Numbered from the stretch's first letter, positions 18,263 through 28,932 are shown. The stretch: 64,000 nt of DNA from Anaerocolumna sedimenticola (GCF_009931695.1 NZ_CP048000.1:2435501-2499500); one strand, 5' to 3'. Notes: a model not told the origin generated them from the sequence alone. Numbers and translations are program-made.

Positions 18263-18291
18263 TTGATTTTTTTTTAGAGATTGATTATAAT
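18263..18291 (+). promoter_or_regulatory. promoter of rel
   Basis: TTGATT (18263-18268), a 17-bp spacer and TATAAT (18286-18291). Confidence 0.75.
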
Positions 18292-18324
18292 AAAAAGATA
18301 AACTTACAGACTGGTGGTGATTTC

Positions 18325-20628
18325 ATGGATGATTTGGCATATAAGATGAGGGATAAAGATAATAAAGACAAAAAAAATAAAGAAATGTTAATTCCTGCTG
18401 ATTTTACTAGTCCTGACGTATTGTATAAGGAATTAGTTAAAATTGTGGAAAGTTATCATCCGTCTGCTGATATTTCCATGATAGAAAAAGCCTACCATGT
18501 TGCAGATCTTGCTCATAAAAATCAGTTCAGGAAATCCGGGGAACCCTACATTATACATCCTTTATGTGTGGCTATTATTTTGGCTGAACTGGAATTAGAT
18601 AAAGAGACCATTGTAGCAGGACTTCTCCATGATGTAGTGGAAGATACGGTTTATACAGTTGAGGAACTCAAGGGAGAGTTTAATGAAGAGATTGCTTTAC
18701 TGGTAGATGGTGTTACGAAATTAACTCAATTAAGTTATTCTAAGGATAAAGTCGAAATCCAGGCTGAAAACTTGAGAAAAATGTTTTTGGCAATGGCAAA
18801 AGATATCCGCGTTATTTTAATAAAATTAGCGGATCGTCTGCACAATATGCGGACACTTCAATATCAAACTCCCATTAAACAAAAAGAAAAAGCAAGGGAA
18901 ACCATGGACATCTATGCACCTATAGCACAGAGACTTGGTATATCCAAAATTAAAATAGAATTAGATGATCTATCTTTAAAATATCTGGAACCGGAAATTT
19001 ATAATGATTTAACGGAGAAAATAAACTCCAAAAAAGGGGAAAGAGAAGAAATCATTAACGGAATTGTGGAAGAAGTCAGATACCATATTCAGGCAGCTGA
19101 AATCGATGCCAAAATTGACGGACGTGTGAAACATTTCTTCAGTATATATAAAAAGATGGTAAATCAAAATAAGACACTGGACCAGATTTTTGATTTATTT
19201 GCTGTTCGTATTATTGTGGAATCGGTGAAAGACTGTTATGCTGCACTTGGCGTTATACATGAGATGTATAAACCAATACCTGGCAGGTTTAAAGATTATA
19301 TTGCCATGCCGAAGCCGAATATGTACCAGTCTCTTCATACAACATTAATCGGGCCCGGAGGACAACCGTTCGAGATACAGATTAGAACGTATGAGATGCA
19401 CCGGACGGCAGAATATGGTATTGCTGCCCATTGGAAATACAAGGAAGGACAGGACGGAAAGAATACCCATGATACGGAAGAGGCTAAATTAACCTGGCTG
19501 CGCCAGATTTTAGAGTGGCAGAGGGACATGTCGGATAATAAAGAATTCTTAAGTCTGCTTAAGAGTGATTTGGATTTATTTTCCGAAAGTGTGTATTGTT
19601 TCACGCCTACCGGTGATGTCAAGAATTTGCCGAATGGATCTACTCCCATCGATTTTGCTTACAGCATTCATAGTGCAGTAGGCAACAAGATGGTTGGAGC
19701 CAGAGTAAACGGTAAATTAGTAAATATTGATTATGTCATTCAAAACGGTGACCGGATAGAAATTATTACATCCCAGAATTCCAAAGGACCCAGCAGAGAC
19801 TGGTTATCTTTGGTGAAAAGTACTCAGGCGAAAAATAAAATCAACCAGTGGTTTAAAACCGAATTAAAAGAAGATAACATCATCCGCGGTAAAGATATGA
19901 TTATAGCTTATTGTAAGACCAAGGGTATTAACCTCAGTGATTTATTAAAACCTGAGTTTATGAATAAGGTTATGTCTAAGTATGGTTTCCGGGATTGGGA
20001 TTCTATTTACGCAGCCGTTGGTCATGGTGGTTTAAAAGAAGGCCAGGTAATTAATAAGCTCAAAGATGAGTACGATAAAAAACATAAAAAAGAAATCACC
20101 GATGAAAACGTATTAGACACCATTTCCGATATAAAGGAGAATAAACCTGCTGCTTTTACAAAATCAAGAAGCGGCATCGTAGTAGAGGGAATACATGATG
20201 TTGCAGTTCGTTTTTCCAAATGCTGCAGTCCCGTTCCCGGTGATGAAATCGTTGGCTTTGTAACCCGCGGCCGCGGTGTGTCCATCCATCGTACGGACTG
20301 TATTAATCTCATGAATTTATCCGAAGAAGACCGTGCCAGATTAATTGAAGCGGAATGGAATGTATCCCCGGATAAAATGCAGGGAGAACTTTATACTGCG
20401 GAGATCAAAATCTATGCAAATAACAGAAGCGGCGTATTGGTTGATGTGTCTAAAATCCTAACGGAAAATAAAATAGATGTTACTTCAATGACAGTCAGAA
20501 CCAGTAAACAGGGAACAGCAACCATTAGTATCGGCTTTGAAATTAACGGAGTCGAACAGTTAAAATATATTGTTGCTAAATTACGAGGTATAGAAAGTGT
20601 ATTGGACATTGAACGTACCACCGGCTAA
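18325..20628 (+). CDS. rel: bifunctional (p)ppGpp synthetase/hydrolase Rel
   Basis: 767 residues with the full long-RSH domain order. The HD hydrolase has HDVVEDT at 102-108, and the synthetase has RFKDYIAMPKPNMYQSLHTT at about 321-340. TGS (about 425-485), the helical and zinc-finger-like region (CCSPVPGD, about 633) and ACT (about 690-767) follow. Intact hydrolase and synthetase motifs imply both making and degrading the stringent-response alarmone. GGTGGTGA precedes the ATG. Confidence 0.96.
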   Translation: MDDLAYKMRDKDNKDKKNKEMLIPADFTSPDVLYKELVKIVESYHPSADISMIEKAYHVADLAHKNQFRKSGEPYIIHPLCVAIILAELELDKETIVAGLLHDVVEDTVYTVEELKGEFNEEIALLVDGVTKLTQLSYSKDKVEIQAENLRKMFLAMAKDIRVILIKLADRLHNMRTLQYQTPIKQKEKARETMDIYAPIAQRLGISKIKIELDDLSLKYLEPEIYNDLTEKINSKKGEREEIINGIVEEVRYHIQAAEIDAKIDGRVKHFFSIYKKMVNQNKTLDQIFDLFAVRIIVESVKDCYAALGVIHEMYKPIPGRFKDYIAMPKPNMYQSLHTTLIGPGGQPFEIQIRTYEMHRTAEYGIAAHWKYKEGQDGKNTHDTEEAKLTWLRQILEWQRDMSDNKEFLSLLKSDLDLFSESVYCFTPTGDVKNLPNGSTPIDFAYSIHSAVGNKMVGARVNGKLVNIDYVIQNGDRIEIITSQNSKGPSRDWLSLVKSTQAKNKINQWFKTELKEDNIIRGKDMIIAYCKTKGINLSDLLKPEFMNKVMSKYGFRDWDSIYAAVGHGGLKEGQVINKLKDEYDKKHKKEITDENVLDTISDIKENKPAAFTKSRSGIVVEGIHDVAVRFSKCCSPVPGDEIVGFVTRGRGVSIHRTDCINLMNLSEEDRARLIEAEWNVSPDKMQGELYTAEIKIYANNRSGVLVDVSKILTENKIDVTSMTVRTSKQGTATISIGFEINGVEQLKYIVAKLRGIESVLDIERTTG

Positions 20629-20847
20629 AAGCAGGAAGCCGAATAACATCTATGATACCTTTTTATTAAGATAAAATAGACAATTACGAAACTATATAGT
20701 ATTCTGAATATACCATAACAAATAATACTACTTTCTGGCTGCAGTTGCTTTCAGGCAGGATTCAGCTCTGGAATTGTATTATTTGCATGAAATACAATGA
20801 CCTGGTTTCGCAATTACCTATGAGATAAAAGGCAGATGGAGGCAGAT
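20629..20847. other. intergenic region with long imperfect inverted repeat
   Basis: CAAATAATAC (20719-20728) pairs with GTATTATTTG (20776-20785). Outside it, an AATTACGAAAC-like arm (about 20682) pairs with GTTTCGCAATT (about 20805). The stretch could fold into one large hairpin between rel and the MBL gene. No T run. Confidence 0.4.
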
Positions 20848-21489
20848 ATGAAAATTCAGTCTTACGTATTGGGTGTAGTAAGTACCAATTGTTATATAGT
20901 ATCCAATGAAAATACAAAGGAGGCTATTATTATTGACCCCGCAGACCAGGCCTCAGTTATAACGAATTTGCTAAAGGAACAGGGCTTACATCCCGTTGCC
21001 ATTCTGCTGACACATGGTCACTTTGACCATATTATGGCGGCAGAAGAGGTGGCAAAGTATTATCATATCCCTGTTATAGCCGGTGAAGCAGAAAAAGAAC
21101 TGCTTGCAGATCCTGATTTAAACGGCGGTTATATGATACGCAAAAATATTACTTTAAAGGCAGATCAATTGATTCAGGATAAAGATCAGATTACGTTAGC
21201 CGGTCTTAAGATACAGATGATTCATACTCCCGGACACACTGCCGGGGGTATGTGCTATTATTTTGATAAAGAGAAAATTCTAATCAGCGGGGACACTTTA
21301 TTTTTAGAGTCGGTAGGAAGAACGGATCTTCCCACCGGTAATGCAAAAACTCTTATAGAATCTATTAAGCAGAAGTTAATGGTATTACCGGATGATGTTA
21401 TGGTTTGTCCCGGACATGGAGACCGGACAACCATTGGTTATGAAAGAACTCATAATCCTTATGTTGGAGATAATGATTTTTGGGATTGA
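20848..21489 (+). CDS. MBL-fold metallohydrolase (glyoxalase II-like)
   Basis: 213 residues from the ATG at 20848, with GGAGG 5 nt upstream; an in-frame ATG at 20836 overlaps the RBS. The metal-binding motif is LTHGHFDH, then HTPGHTAGG, SGDTLF and CPGHGDRT, the standard metallo-beta-lactamase set. Homologs in this position are annotated as hydroxyacylglutathione hydrolase-like; the substrate in an anaerobe without glutathione is unknown. The next gene starts 22 bp later. Confidence 0.92.
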   Translation: MKIQSYVLGVVSTNCYIVSNENTKEAIIIDPADQASVITNLLKEQGLHPVAILLTHGHFDHIMAAEEVAKYYHIPVIAGEAEKELLADPDLNGGYMIRKNITLKADQLIQDKDQITLAGLKIQMIHTPGHTAGGMCYYFDKEKILISGDTLFLESVGRTDLPTGNAKTLIESIKQKLMVLPDDVMVCPGHGDRTTIGYERTHNPYVGDNDFWD

Positions 21490-21511
21490 TAGGAAGAAGA
21501 TAGGAGCCGTC

Positions 21512-23098
21512 ATGATACAGGTTTATTTATCAAAAGACGAATATGAATATGATATACATTCTTTAGTAAAGGCATTTTATCCTAATGATCAGATAAAAGT
21601 GCATAAGGAATTTCCTTCGGATCAGAACTCGAAGAAAGATTCAATAAATGGGAATCTATTATGGGATATAAAGGGGCAAAAGGACTTATATACCTCCTTG
21701 GTATGGGATAATGTGGAGATATTTATTGATTTCTTGGATCCGTTCATCGAGATAAAAGCGATTGAAAAAGAAGTTTTATTATATTCAGAAAAACGAAGTT
21801 ATGCAAATCTCCAGGACAAAATTTTAATAGATTATAATAGGAAAGCCGGGCCCGGTTCAAATAAAGTTAAGCGGAATCATTTAAAAAGAATGCTGTATTG
21901 CTGCTTATCCCATATAACCGGCAGGGAATTGCCTTGGGGAACCTTAACCGGCGTTAGGCCGACAAAAATAGCTTATGAAAAGCTGGAAGAACATATCCCT
22001 GAGGAAGAGATAATTGATTATTTGAAAAAAGAGTATCTTTGCTCGGAGGAGAAAACTGCATTAAGTCTTCAGGTAGCAAAAAGGGAGATAACTCTATTAA
22101 ATGAGATGGATTACAGGAAAGGATACAGTATTTATATCGGGATACCATTTTGTCCGAGCACTTGTCTGTATTGTTCTTTTACCTCTTATTCTCTGGAAAA
22201 ATATGAATCTGAGGTCGAATCGTATTTAGATGCTCTATATAAAGAAATAACATATGCCGGAAGCTGTAATATAGATAAAAAATTAACGACTGTTTATCTG
22301 GGGGGAGGGACCCCAACCACTTTAACTGCCAGGCAGCTGGATGGACTGTTAACACATATAAAGAAAAATTTTGATTTTACAAGTGTTTTGGAATATACGG
22401 TGGAAGCCGGAAGACCGGACAGTATAACTTCAGAGAAATTAAAGGTATTAAAAGACCATGGTGTTACCAGAATCTCAATTAATCCTCAAACCATGAATCA
22501 GAGGACATTAGATTTAATAGGCAGAAAACATTCTGTTAAACAGGTAATAGAAGCATTTCATATGGCAAGAGATTACGGCCATACTAATATTAATATGGAT
22601 ATCATTATCGGACTTCCCGGTGAGAAGTCAGAAGACGTAGCTTTCACTTTAGAAGAAATGGATAAATTAACACCGGACAGTTTAACGGTCCATACACTGG
22701 CTATTAAACGGGCAGCCAGATTAAACATTCAGAAAGAAGAGTATCAGGATATGGTATCCGCAGATACTACCAACATGTTAAAATTAACATCTGATTATAC
22801 GAAACAGGCAGGTTATCTGCCATATTATCTCTACAGGCAGAAGAATATGGCAGATAACCTCGAAAATATAGGATATTCTAAATTCGGAAAAGAAGGTTTA
22901 TATAACATCCTGATTATGGAAGAGAAGCAGACAATACTCGCTTTAGGTGCAGGTGCACTTTCCAAGTTTGTTTTTCATAAGGAAAACCGTATAGAACGGG
23001 TCGAAAATGTAAAGAGTTTAAAAGATTATGTGGAACGTGTAGATGAGATGATAGAGAGAAAACGTATCTTCCTTAAGGAAAATTCTTGTTTTATCTAA
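21512..23098 (+). CDS. hemZ: HemZ-type radical SAM coproporphyrinogen dehydrogenase-like protein
   Basis: 528 residues from the ATG at 21512, with AGGAG 5 nt upstream; a longer frame into the MBL gene is rejected. An N-terminal domain of about 170 residues is typical of HemZ. The radical SAM motif PFCPSTCLYCSF is at about residue 213, then YLGGGTPTT and a HemN-like C-terminal region (YYLYRQKN). The family is named for oxygen-independent coproporphyrinogen III oxidation, but in Lachnospiraceae without other heme genes nearby the true substrate is uncertain. Confidence 0.9.
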   Translation: MIQVYLSKDEYEYDIHSLVKAFYPNDQIKVHKEFPSDQNSKKDSINGNLLWDIKGQKDLYTSLVWDNVEIFIDFLDPFIEIKAIEKEVLLYSEKRSYANLQDKILIDYNRKAGPGSNKVKRNHLKRMLYCCLSHITGRELPWGTLTGVRPTKIAYEKLEEHIPEEEIIDYLKKEYLCSEEKTALSLQVAKREITLLNEMDYRKGYSIYIGIPFCPSTCLYCSFTSYSLEKYESEVESYLDALYKEITYAGSCNIDKKLTTVYLGGGTPTTLTARQLDGLLTHIKKNFDFTSVLEYTVEAGRPDSITSEKLKVLKDHGVTRISINPQTMNQRTLDLIGRKHSVKQVIEAFHMARDYGHTNINMDIIIGLPGEKSEDVAFTLEEMDKLTPDSLTVHTLAIKRAARLNIQKEEYQDMVSADTTNMLKLTSDYTKQAGYLPYYLYRQKNMADNLENIGYSKFGKEGLYNILIMEEKQTILALGAGALSKFVFHKENRIERVENVKSLKDYVERVDEMIERKRIFLKENSCFI

Positions 23099-23231
23099 TT
23101 GGATGTTCGTGCCATAGGTGAAATACCGCGAGTGGCAGCGCATAAACGCACAAAAGATAGTAGTCTTTGGAATTATTTGGTCAGCGCAATATCTGGCTAG
23201 ACTGGCTCTTTGATATAGAAAGGAAATTTGT

Positions 23232-23884
23232 ATGCTGTTACAGGAAACTCTAGATTTATTTATACCGGAAAATGAAACTGCTATGGGAGATGATCTGGAA
23301 GAGGCAATTGACCATGGAATCCTGGTAAGTAAATTAGCTTTTCTTTTATCAAAAGAAATGAAAATGGATGCAAACTTCTGTTATTCTATGGCAATAGCAG
23401 GAATGGTACATGATATCGGAAAACTAAAATTAGGGCAATTTTTATACAAACGCAGCGATAACGCATTAACAGTGGAAGAAATGAAATATATCCGTATGCA
23501 TCCTGCAATCGGTTATGAGATATTAAAAAATATAAATATGACGACACTATATTACAATCCGTTTACCATCATCATGAAAATTATGACGGGTCCGGTTATC
23601 CGGATAATCTCAAGGAAGATTCCATACCAATTGGCGGAAGAATTTTAAGGATATGCGATGTGTATGCAGCTTTAATATCAGACAGAAGATATCGGTCCGC
23701 TTTTAATCAAGAGACTGCCATAAATTTATTAATTGAAGAAGTGAAGAACTTTGATATGAGGATATTCCTTGCGTTTTTAAGAGTGGTTCATTCTGAGGAA
23801 TTTTCCGATGTTAACGAGTTCGTACGACAAATAAATAAAAAAAATTATTCATGGAGAAAAATACTCCATGATGGTTATTATTAA
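23232..23884 (+). pseudogene. HD-GYP domain phosphohydrolase, frameshifted
   Basis: The first frame (23232-23648) encodes HDHG...MVHDIGKLKLG and HPAIGYEIL of an HD-GYP domain, then goes off family. From 23537 the +2 frame continues with YDDT...HHHENYDGSGYP, IGGRILRICDVYAALISDRRYR and runs to 23884. One base is missing near 23535-23537 (TAAATATG where TAAATTATG would restore the frame). The repaired protein would have about 217 residues. Intact genes of this type degrade cyclic di-GMP or related dinucleotides. Either a real loss of function or a sequence error; the rest of the frame is well preserved, so any decay is recent. Confidence 0.85.
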
Positions 23885-23912
23885 AATATAGGATAGATGT
23901 GGAGGTATAGAC

Positions 23913-25160
23913 ATGATTACGCAAAGACCTAAAGGTACACAGGACTGGTTTGGAAGTAATATGTACAAAAGAACCCGGATAGAAGAACTTGCGAGAGAGT
24001 TATGCAGGAATTATAATATAAAAGAAGTGATAACACCTGTATTTGAACATACTGTCTTATTTCAACGGGGAGTAGGTGAAACTACAGATGTAGTACAAAA
24101 AGAAATGTACACCTTTGAAGATAAAGGAAAACGCAGTGTTACCTTAAAACCGGAGGGAACTGCAGGAGTAATACGTGCCTATCTGGAGAATAATCTGTAT
24201 GCGGAAAGTCAGCCGACAAAACTGTTTTATGTAACACCTGCATTCCGCTATGAACAGCCTCAAAGCGGAAGACTTCGCCAGCATCATCAGTTTGGTGCAG
24301 AGTTTATTGGTTCTAAAAGTCCTTTGGCTGAGGTGGAATTAATCACTTTAATTACTACTTTTATAGAGAAGATAGGGCTTAAGAATGCCAAACTCCACAT
24401 TAACAGCATTGGCTGCAGTACTTGCAGAAAGACTTATAACGAAGCATTGTTAGGTTATTTGAAAGAGCATGAAGAACACTTGTGCCCGACCTGCCGGGAA
24501 AGAATGCTTAAAAACCCGTTAAGAGTATTGGATTGTAAAGTTCCGACCTGTAAAGAGATAGTAAAAGATGCACCAAGAACCATACAATATCTGGATGAAG
24601 AGTGCAGAACCCATTTTGAGGAATTACAGGATTTATTAACGGAATTAAATATTCCTTTTGAAATAGATACCGGTATCGTCAGAGGTTTGGATTATTACAC
24701 GAAAACCGTATTTGAATTTGTAAATGAAGAAGGCTTTACCTTATGCGGAGGCGGCCGTTATGATAATCTGATTCATGAGATTGATGAGAAGCAGGATATC
24801 CCATCCGTCGGTTTTGGTATGGGTATTGAACGTATTATTTATTTCCTTGATAAAGAAAATGTAGAACTGGAACCGGAACCAGCTATTGAATTATATGTTG
24901 GTATCTTAGGTAAGGAAGCCAAAGCGGCTGCTTATAAAGTGGTAAACCAGTTAAGAAATGCAGGAATTATTGTAGAAACGGATTATATGGACCGCAGCGT
25001 AAAAGCACAGATGAAATATGCGAATAAACTCGGAGCAAAAAATACAATTATAGTCGGTGCAGATGAATTAGCCGGTAATAAAGTTAGTATTAAGAATATG
25101 GAAAACGGGGAACAGACAGAAATTGCATTAGATAAGATTTCAGAATTTTTTATTAAATAA
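23913..25160 (+). CDS. hisS: histidyl-tRNA synthetase
   Basis: 415 residues. Class II signatures include [20 protein letters not shown] (motif 2), the HisA box [13 protein letters not shown] and motif 3 [11 protein letters not shown]. The C-terminal anticodon-binding domain (about 325-415) is present. GGAGG precedes the ATG at 23913. No T-box leader is visible upstream. Confidence 0.97.
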   Translation: MITQRPKGTQDWFGSNMYKRTRIEELARELCRNYNIKEVITPVFEHTVLFQRGVGETTDVVQKEMYTFEDKGKRSVTLKPEGTAGVIRAYLENNLYAESQPTKLFYVTPAFRYEQPQSGRLRQHHQFGAEFIGSKSPLAEVELITLITTFIEKIGLKNAKLHINSIGCSTCRKTYNEALLGYLKEHEEHLCPTCRERMLKNPLRVLDCKVPTCKEIVKDAPRTIQYLDEECRTHFEELQDLLTELNIPFEIDTGIVRGLDYYTKTVFEFVNEEGFTLCGGGRYDNLIHEIDEKQDIPSVGFGMGIERIIYFLDKENVELEPEPAIELYVGILGKEAKAAAYKVVNQLRNAGIIVETDYMDRSVKAQMKYANKLGAKNTIIVGADELAGNKVSIKNMENGEQTEIALDKISEFFIK

Positions 25161-25381
25161 TAAAATTTAGTTTAATAGGGGTACAAAAATCATTTTTTAT
25201 ATCAATTGAACGATGATAAAAGAAACCGTTTATTGGATAGTTGAAAAGCAACATGTATAAGTTATCCTGTTTAAAAAACAAAGAGCGGATGATAAGGAGC
25301 GTATGAAAGGTTCTTATAATTACAAGTTAAAACAATAAGTCAAAATAGAAATTAATTTTTATATAACGGAGGATTATAATT

Positions 25382-25687
25382 ATGGTAAAGCATATCGTTA
25401 TGTGGAAGCACGGAGATAATTTTACAAAAGATGAAAAAAAAGAACATGCAAAAATTATTAAAGAAAGTCTGGAGGCTTTAAAGGATAAAGTGCCAGGTGT
25501 TATTTCCATAAAGGTAATTACGGAACCCCTGCCGTCCGGTTCCGGTGATGCGGATCTTATTTTAGACAGTTCCTTTGAGAGCGTGGAAGCATTAAATAAT
25601 TATCAGGTTCACCCGGAACATGTAAAAGCCGCAACCTTTGTAAGATCTGTTGTGAAAGACCGGAAATGTATTGACTATTATGAATAA
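25382..25687 (+). CDS. Dabb family stress-responsive alpha/beta-barrel protein
   Basis: 101 residues beginning MVKHIVMWK, with the Dabb-type dimeric ferredoxin-like fold pattern (LKDKVPGVISIKV, DLILDSSFESVEAL, YQVHPEHVK). Close relatives are named stress responsive A/B barrel proteins; the ligand is unknown. ACGGAGG precedes the ATG. It sits between hisS and aspS with 221 bp upstream that may hold its own promoter. Confidence 0.88.
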   Translation: MVKHIVMWKHGDNFTKDEKKEHAKIIKESLEALKDKVPGVISIKVITEPLPSGSGDADLILDSSFESVEALNNYQVHPEHVKAATFVRSVVKDRKCIDYYE

Positions 25688-25750
25688 TCAGTGATATGAT
25701 AGCAGAGGAGTTTTGGCGTATCATTTGATACGTAAAAATAGGAGGTCAAA

Positions 25751-27541
25751 ATGGCAGAATCAATGAAGGGCTTGCACAGAAGCCACAGATGTACAGAAGT
25801 AACCGGTTCCAATATCGGAGAAGTAGTAACCGTTATGGGTTGGGTTCAAAAAAGCAGAAATAAAGGCGGAATTATCTTCGTAGATTTAAGAGACCGTTCC
25901 GGGCTTTTACAGGTTATATTTGAAGAAGGAGATATAGGTGCAGAAGGATTTGCGAAAGCTGAAAAATTAAGAAGTGAATTTGTTATCGCGGTAGTAGGTA
26001 AGATTGAAGCACGTTCCGGAGCTGCCAATGAAAATCTTGCAACCGGCAGTATTGAACTTAGAGCTACCGAACTTCGTATTCTTTCCGAAGCAGAGACACC
26101 GCCGTTCCCAATAGAAGAAGAGAGCAAAACCAAAGAAGAATTAAGACTAAAATACAGATATCTGGATTTAAGAAGACCGGATTTACAGAAAAATCTGATT
26201 ATGAGAAGTAAGGTTGCTACGTTAACCCGTCAGTTCTTAGCAGAAGAAGGATTCTTGGAAATAGAAACCCCGATGCTTACGAAGAGTACTCCGGAAGGCG
26301 CAAGGGATTATCTGGTTCCAAGCCGTGTTCATCCGGGTAACTTTTATGCACTTCCCCAGTCACCGCAGATTTTTAAGCAGTTATTAATGTGTTCCGGTTA
26401 TGACCGTTATTTCCAAATCGTAAAATGCTTCCGTGATGAAGATTTACGTGCGGACAGACAGCCGGAATTTACCCAGATCGATATGGAATTATCCTTTGTG
26501 GATGTAGATGATGTAATTGGTGTTAATGAAAGATTACTCCAGAAATTATTTAAAGAAACCATTGGTGTTAAGGTATCACTTCCTATCCAGAGGATGACCT
26601 ACGCCGAAGCAATGGACCGTTTTGGTTCCGATAAACCGGATATCCGCTTTGGAATGGAATTAAAAAATGTATCCGAAGTTGTTAAAAACTGTGGTTTTTC
26701 CGTATTTACAGGAGCTTTGGAAAAGGGCGGATCCGTTCGTGGTATCAATGCAGAGGGACAAGCTGAGATGCCAAGAAAGAAAATCGATGCGTTAGTTGAA
26801 TTTGCCAAAGGATTTGGTGCAAAAGGCTTAGCTTACCTTGCTGTTAACAGTGACGGTACTTATAAATCTTCTTTCTCTAAATTTATGACGGAAGAAGAAC
26901 TGGCAGCTTTGGTAGCCGCAATGGCAGGTAAACCAGGCGACTTATTATTATTTGCCGCAGATGAAGATGATATTGTATTTGATGTGTTAGGAAACTTACG
27001 TTTAGAGATTGCAAGAAATCTTGATTTATTAAAGAAAGACGAGTATAAATTCCTTTGGGTAACGGAGTTCCCGTTATTGGAATACTCCAAAGAAGAAGGA
27101 AGATTTACCGCAAAACATCATCCGTTCACCATGCCTATGGAAGAAGATCTGGATTTATTAGATACTGACCCTGTAAAAGTAAGAGCGAAAGCTTATGATA
27201 TCGTATTAAACGGAACTGAAATCGGCGGCGGCAGCGTGAGAATTTTCCAGAACCATGTTCAGGAGAAAATGTTTGAAGTATTAGGCTTCACCAAAGAAGA
27301 TGCCTATGACCGTTTCGGATTCTTATTAAATGCATTTAAATATGGTGTTCCGCCCCATGCAGGTCTTGCTTATGGTTTAGACCGCCTGATTATGCTTATG
27401 GCAAAAGAAGACAGTATCCGTGATGTAATTGCTTTCCCTAAAGTAAAAGATGCTTCCTGTTTAATGACGGAAGCCCCGAATGTAGTAGAACAAAAACAAT
27501 TAGATGAGCTTGGAATCGGAGTAGTATCCCAAGAGTGCTAG
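25751..27541 (+). CDS. aspS: aspartyl-tRNA synthetase
   Basis: 596 residues, bacterial-type length. The N-terminal OB-fold anticodon-binding domain has GWVQKSRNKGGIIFVDLRDR, and motif 2 is FRDEDLRADRQPEFTQID. The bacterial GAD insertion domain (about 295-410) and motif 3 (GLAYGLDRLIML) are present. AGGAGG lies 5 nt before the ATG. A short CGTATCA/TGATACG inverted repeat (25717-25732) lies in the leader. Confidence 0.97.
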   Translation: MAESMKGLHRSHRCTEVTGSNIGEVVTVMGWVQKSRNKGGIIFVDLRDRSGLLQVIFEEGDIGAEGFAKAEKLRSEFVIAVVGKIEARSGAANENLATGSIELRATELRILSEAETPPFPIEEESKTKEELRLKYRYLDLRRPDLQKNLIMRSKVATLTRQFLAEEGFLEIETPMLTKSTPEGARDYLVPSRVHPGNFYALPQSPQIFKQLLMCSGYDRYFQIVKCFRDEDLRADRQPEFTQIDMELSFVDVDDVIGVNERLLQKLFKETIGVKVSLPIQRMTYAEAMDRFGSDKPDIRFGMELKNVSEVVKNCGFSVFTGALEKGGSVRGINAEGQAEMPRKKIDALVEFAKGFGAKGLAYLAVNSDGTYKSSFSKFMTEEELAALVAAMAGKPGDLLLFAADEDDIVFDVLGNLRLEIARNLDLLKKDEYKFLWVTEFPLLEYSKEEGRFTAKHHPFTMPMEEDLDLLDTDPVKVRAKAYDIVLNGTEIGGGSVRIFQNHVQEKMFEVLGFTKEDAYDRFGFLLNAFKYGVPPHAGLAYGLDRLIMLMAKEDSIRDVIAFPKVKDASCLMTEAPNVVEQKQLDELGIGVVSQEC

Positions 27542-27556
27542 TTAATAAACCAAAAG

Positions 27557-27594
27557 AGGTAATAAAGTCTTAATATTGGGCCTTATTACCTTTT
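27557..27594 (+). terminator. terminator of aspS
   Basis: AGGTAATAA (27557-27565) pairs with TTATTACCT (27583-27591), followed by TTTGC. Confidence 0.6.
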
Positions 27595-27801
27595 GCTTTA
27601 TCTTATTGGAAATTGCGTCCTACCGGATAAAACACTCTGCTTAGGATCCCACTGCGGCGGTACTTTTTTAACGACTAGATATATTATGTTATTAACTACA
27701 GAATCGAATTAGTCATTTTTATATTAATTATAGAATTGAATTACATTTTGATTTATCCTATAATAGTATTGTTAAATCATTTACTTAAAGCAGAGGTGTT
27801 T

Positions 27802-28923
27802 ATGAATCGAATACCAAACAATTTTGAAACCAAACGTAGGAACAAGATAAAAATAGTCAAGTTTATATATAAAAAAGGTGAAACGTCCAAACAGGAGATT
27901 TCCAGAGAGTTGGGCCTTAGTATGCCCACCGTATTGCAGAATGTGAAAGAACTGCTGGAGAATGGTATCATAATAGAAGTCGGAAAATATCAATCTACCG
28001 GCGGAAGAAAAGCCGGTGCCCTGGCATTGGCAAAAGGTCACAAATATGCGGTAGGTATTGATATTACAAGTAATCATATCAGTATGGTTCTTGTCGATAC
28101 CAGCGGAACTGTTTCCGTTAATAAAAGAATAAAAAGTTTTTATGAGGACACGATTGGATATAACGAAGAGTTAGGTGTAGAATTAGAAGCATTTTTAACG
28201 GAAAATCAGATAGATAAAAATAAGGTCCTTGGGGTAGGAATATCCATACCCGGAATAGTAGACACATCAAATTCCATTTTACTGCGAACCCATGTTTTTA
28301 AAGTTAGTAATTTAAGTCTTAAAAAGTTCAGCCAATTTCTGAAATATGATGTTGCATTCAGTAACGATGCCAATAGTGCGGCATATGCCGAGCTTAGAGA
28401 ATCAGCTAAGAACAGCATATATTTATCCTTGAGTAATACGGTCGGCGGTGCTATATACGTTAACGATGAAATATATATGGGAGATAATTTTAAAAGCGCT
28501 GAGTTTGGGCATATGGTAATAGAACCTAATGGCAGAACCTGTTACTGCGGTAAATGCGGCTGTATGGATGTTTATTGTTCTGCATTGAATTTATCGAAAT
28601 ATACCGATGAAAATCTGGATTTATTTTTTGATAAATTAAAAGAAAACGACAAAGAATGTAAGAATGCTTGGAATGAATATATCAAATATCTTGCAATAGC
28701 AGTATCCAACTTAAGAATGGCATTTGATTGTGACATAATATTAGGCGGATATGTTGGCGGTTACATGGAGGAATATTTGATTGAACTGGGACAGACAGTT
28801 TTGCAGTATAATAATTTTGATTTAGATTCCACCTATATCAAAAGCAGCAAATATAAAAAAGAAGCAGCTGCAGTAGGAGCAGGTATACAATTTATAGAAA
28901 AATATTTTAATTCCATCTATTAA
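27802..28923 (+). CDS. ROK family transcriptional regulator
   Basis: 373 residues from the ATG at 27802, with AGAGGTG upstream; a longer frame from 27736 has no RBS. The N-terminal winged HTH (about 10-70) contains GETSKQEISRELGLSMPTV. The ROK sugar-kinase-like domain follows with GIDITSNHISMVLVD, GVGISIPGIVD and the zinc motif CYCGKCGCMDVYCSA. It probably represses a carbohydrate operon and senses a sugar; the polyol-type dehydrogenase downstream is a candidate target. Confidence 0.92.
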   Translation: MNRIPNNFETKRRNKIKIVKFIYKKGETSKQEISRELGLSMPTVLQNVKELLENGIIIEVGKYQSTGGRKAGALALAKGHKYAVGIDITSNHISMVLVDTSGTVSVNKRIKSFYEDTIGYNEELGVELEAFLTENQIDKNKVLGVGISIPGIVDTSNSILLRTHVFKVSNLSLKKFSQFLKYDVAFSNDANSAAYAELRESAKNSIYLSLSNTVGGAIYVNDEIYMGDNFKSAEFGHMVIEPNGRTCYCGKCGCMDVYCSALNLSKYTDENLDLFFDKLKENDKECKNAWNEYIKYLAIAVSNLRMAFDCDIILGGYVGGYMEEYLIELGQTVLQYNNFDLDSTYIKSSKYKKEAAAVGAGIQFIEKYFNSIY

Positions 28924-28932
28924 ATGAAATAA

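Larger units (their letters stand above)
17971..18324. other. intergenic region between apt and rel
   Basis: 354 bp holding the apt terminator (18055-18088), repeat copy 2 (18095-18175) and the rel promoter (18263-18291). No coding sequence was seen. Confidence 0.6.

Noticed and set aside
23099..23231. Possible fourth copy of the structured leader repeat before the HD-GYP gene (GTGCCATA...GTGGCAGC)
   Set aside because: TGCCA/TGGCA and a GGT...ACC hairpin are present, but helix 1 and the 3' hairpin are missing, so membership is not supported.
25241..25254. 14-base word TTGAAAAGCAACAT shared with 59460-59473
   Set aside because: A 14-mer match within 64 kb of AT-rich DNA is expected by chance and no flanking similarity exists.
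25161..25381. T-box leader for hisS/aspS region
   Set aside because: No T-box sequence (TGGNACC-type) or specifier loop could be found before hisS, the Dabb gene or aspS.
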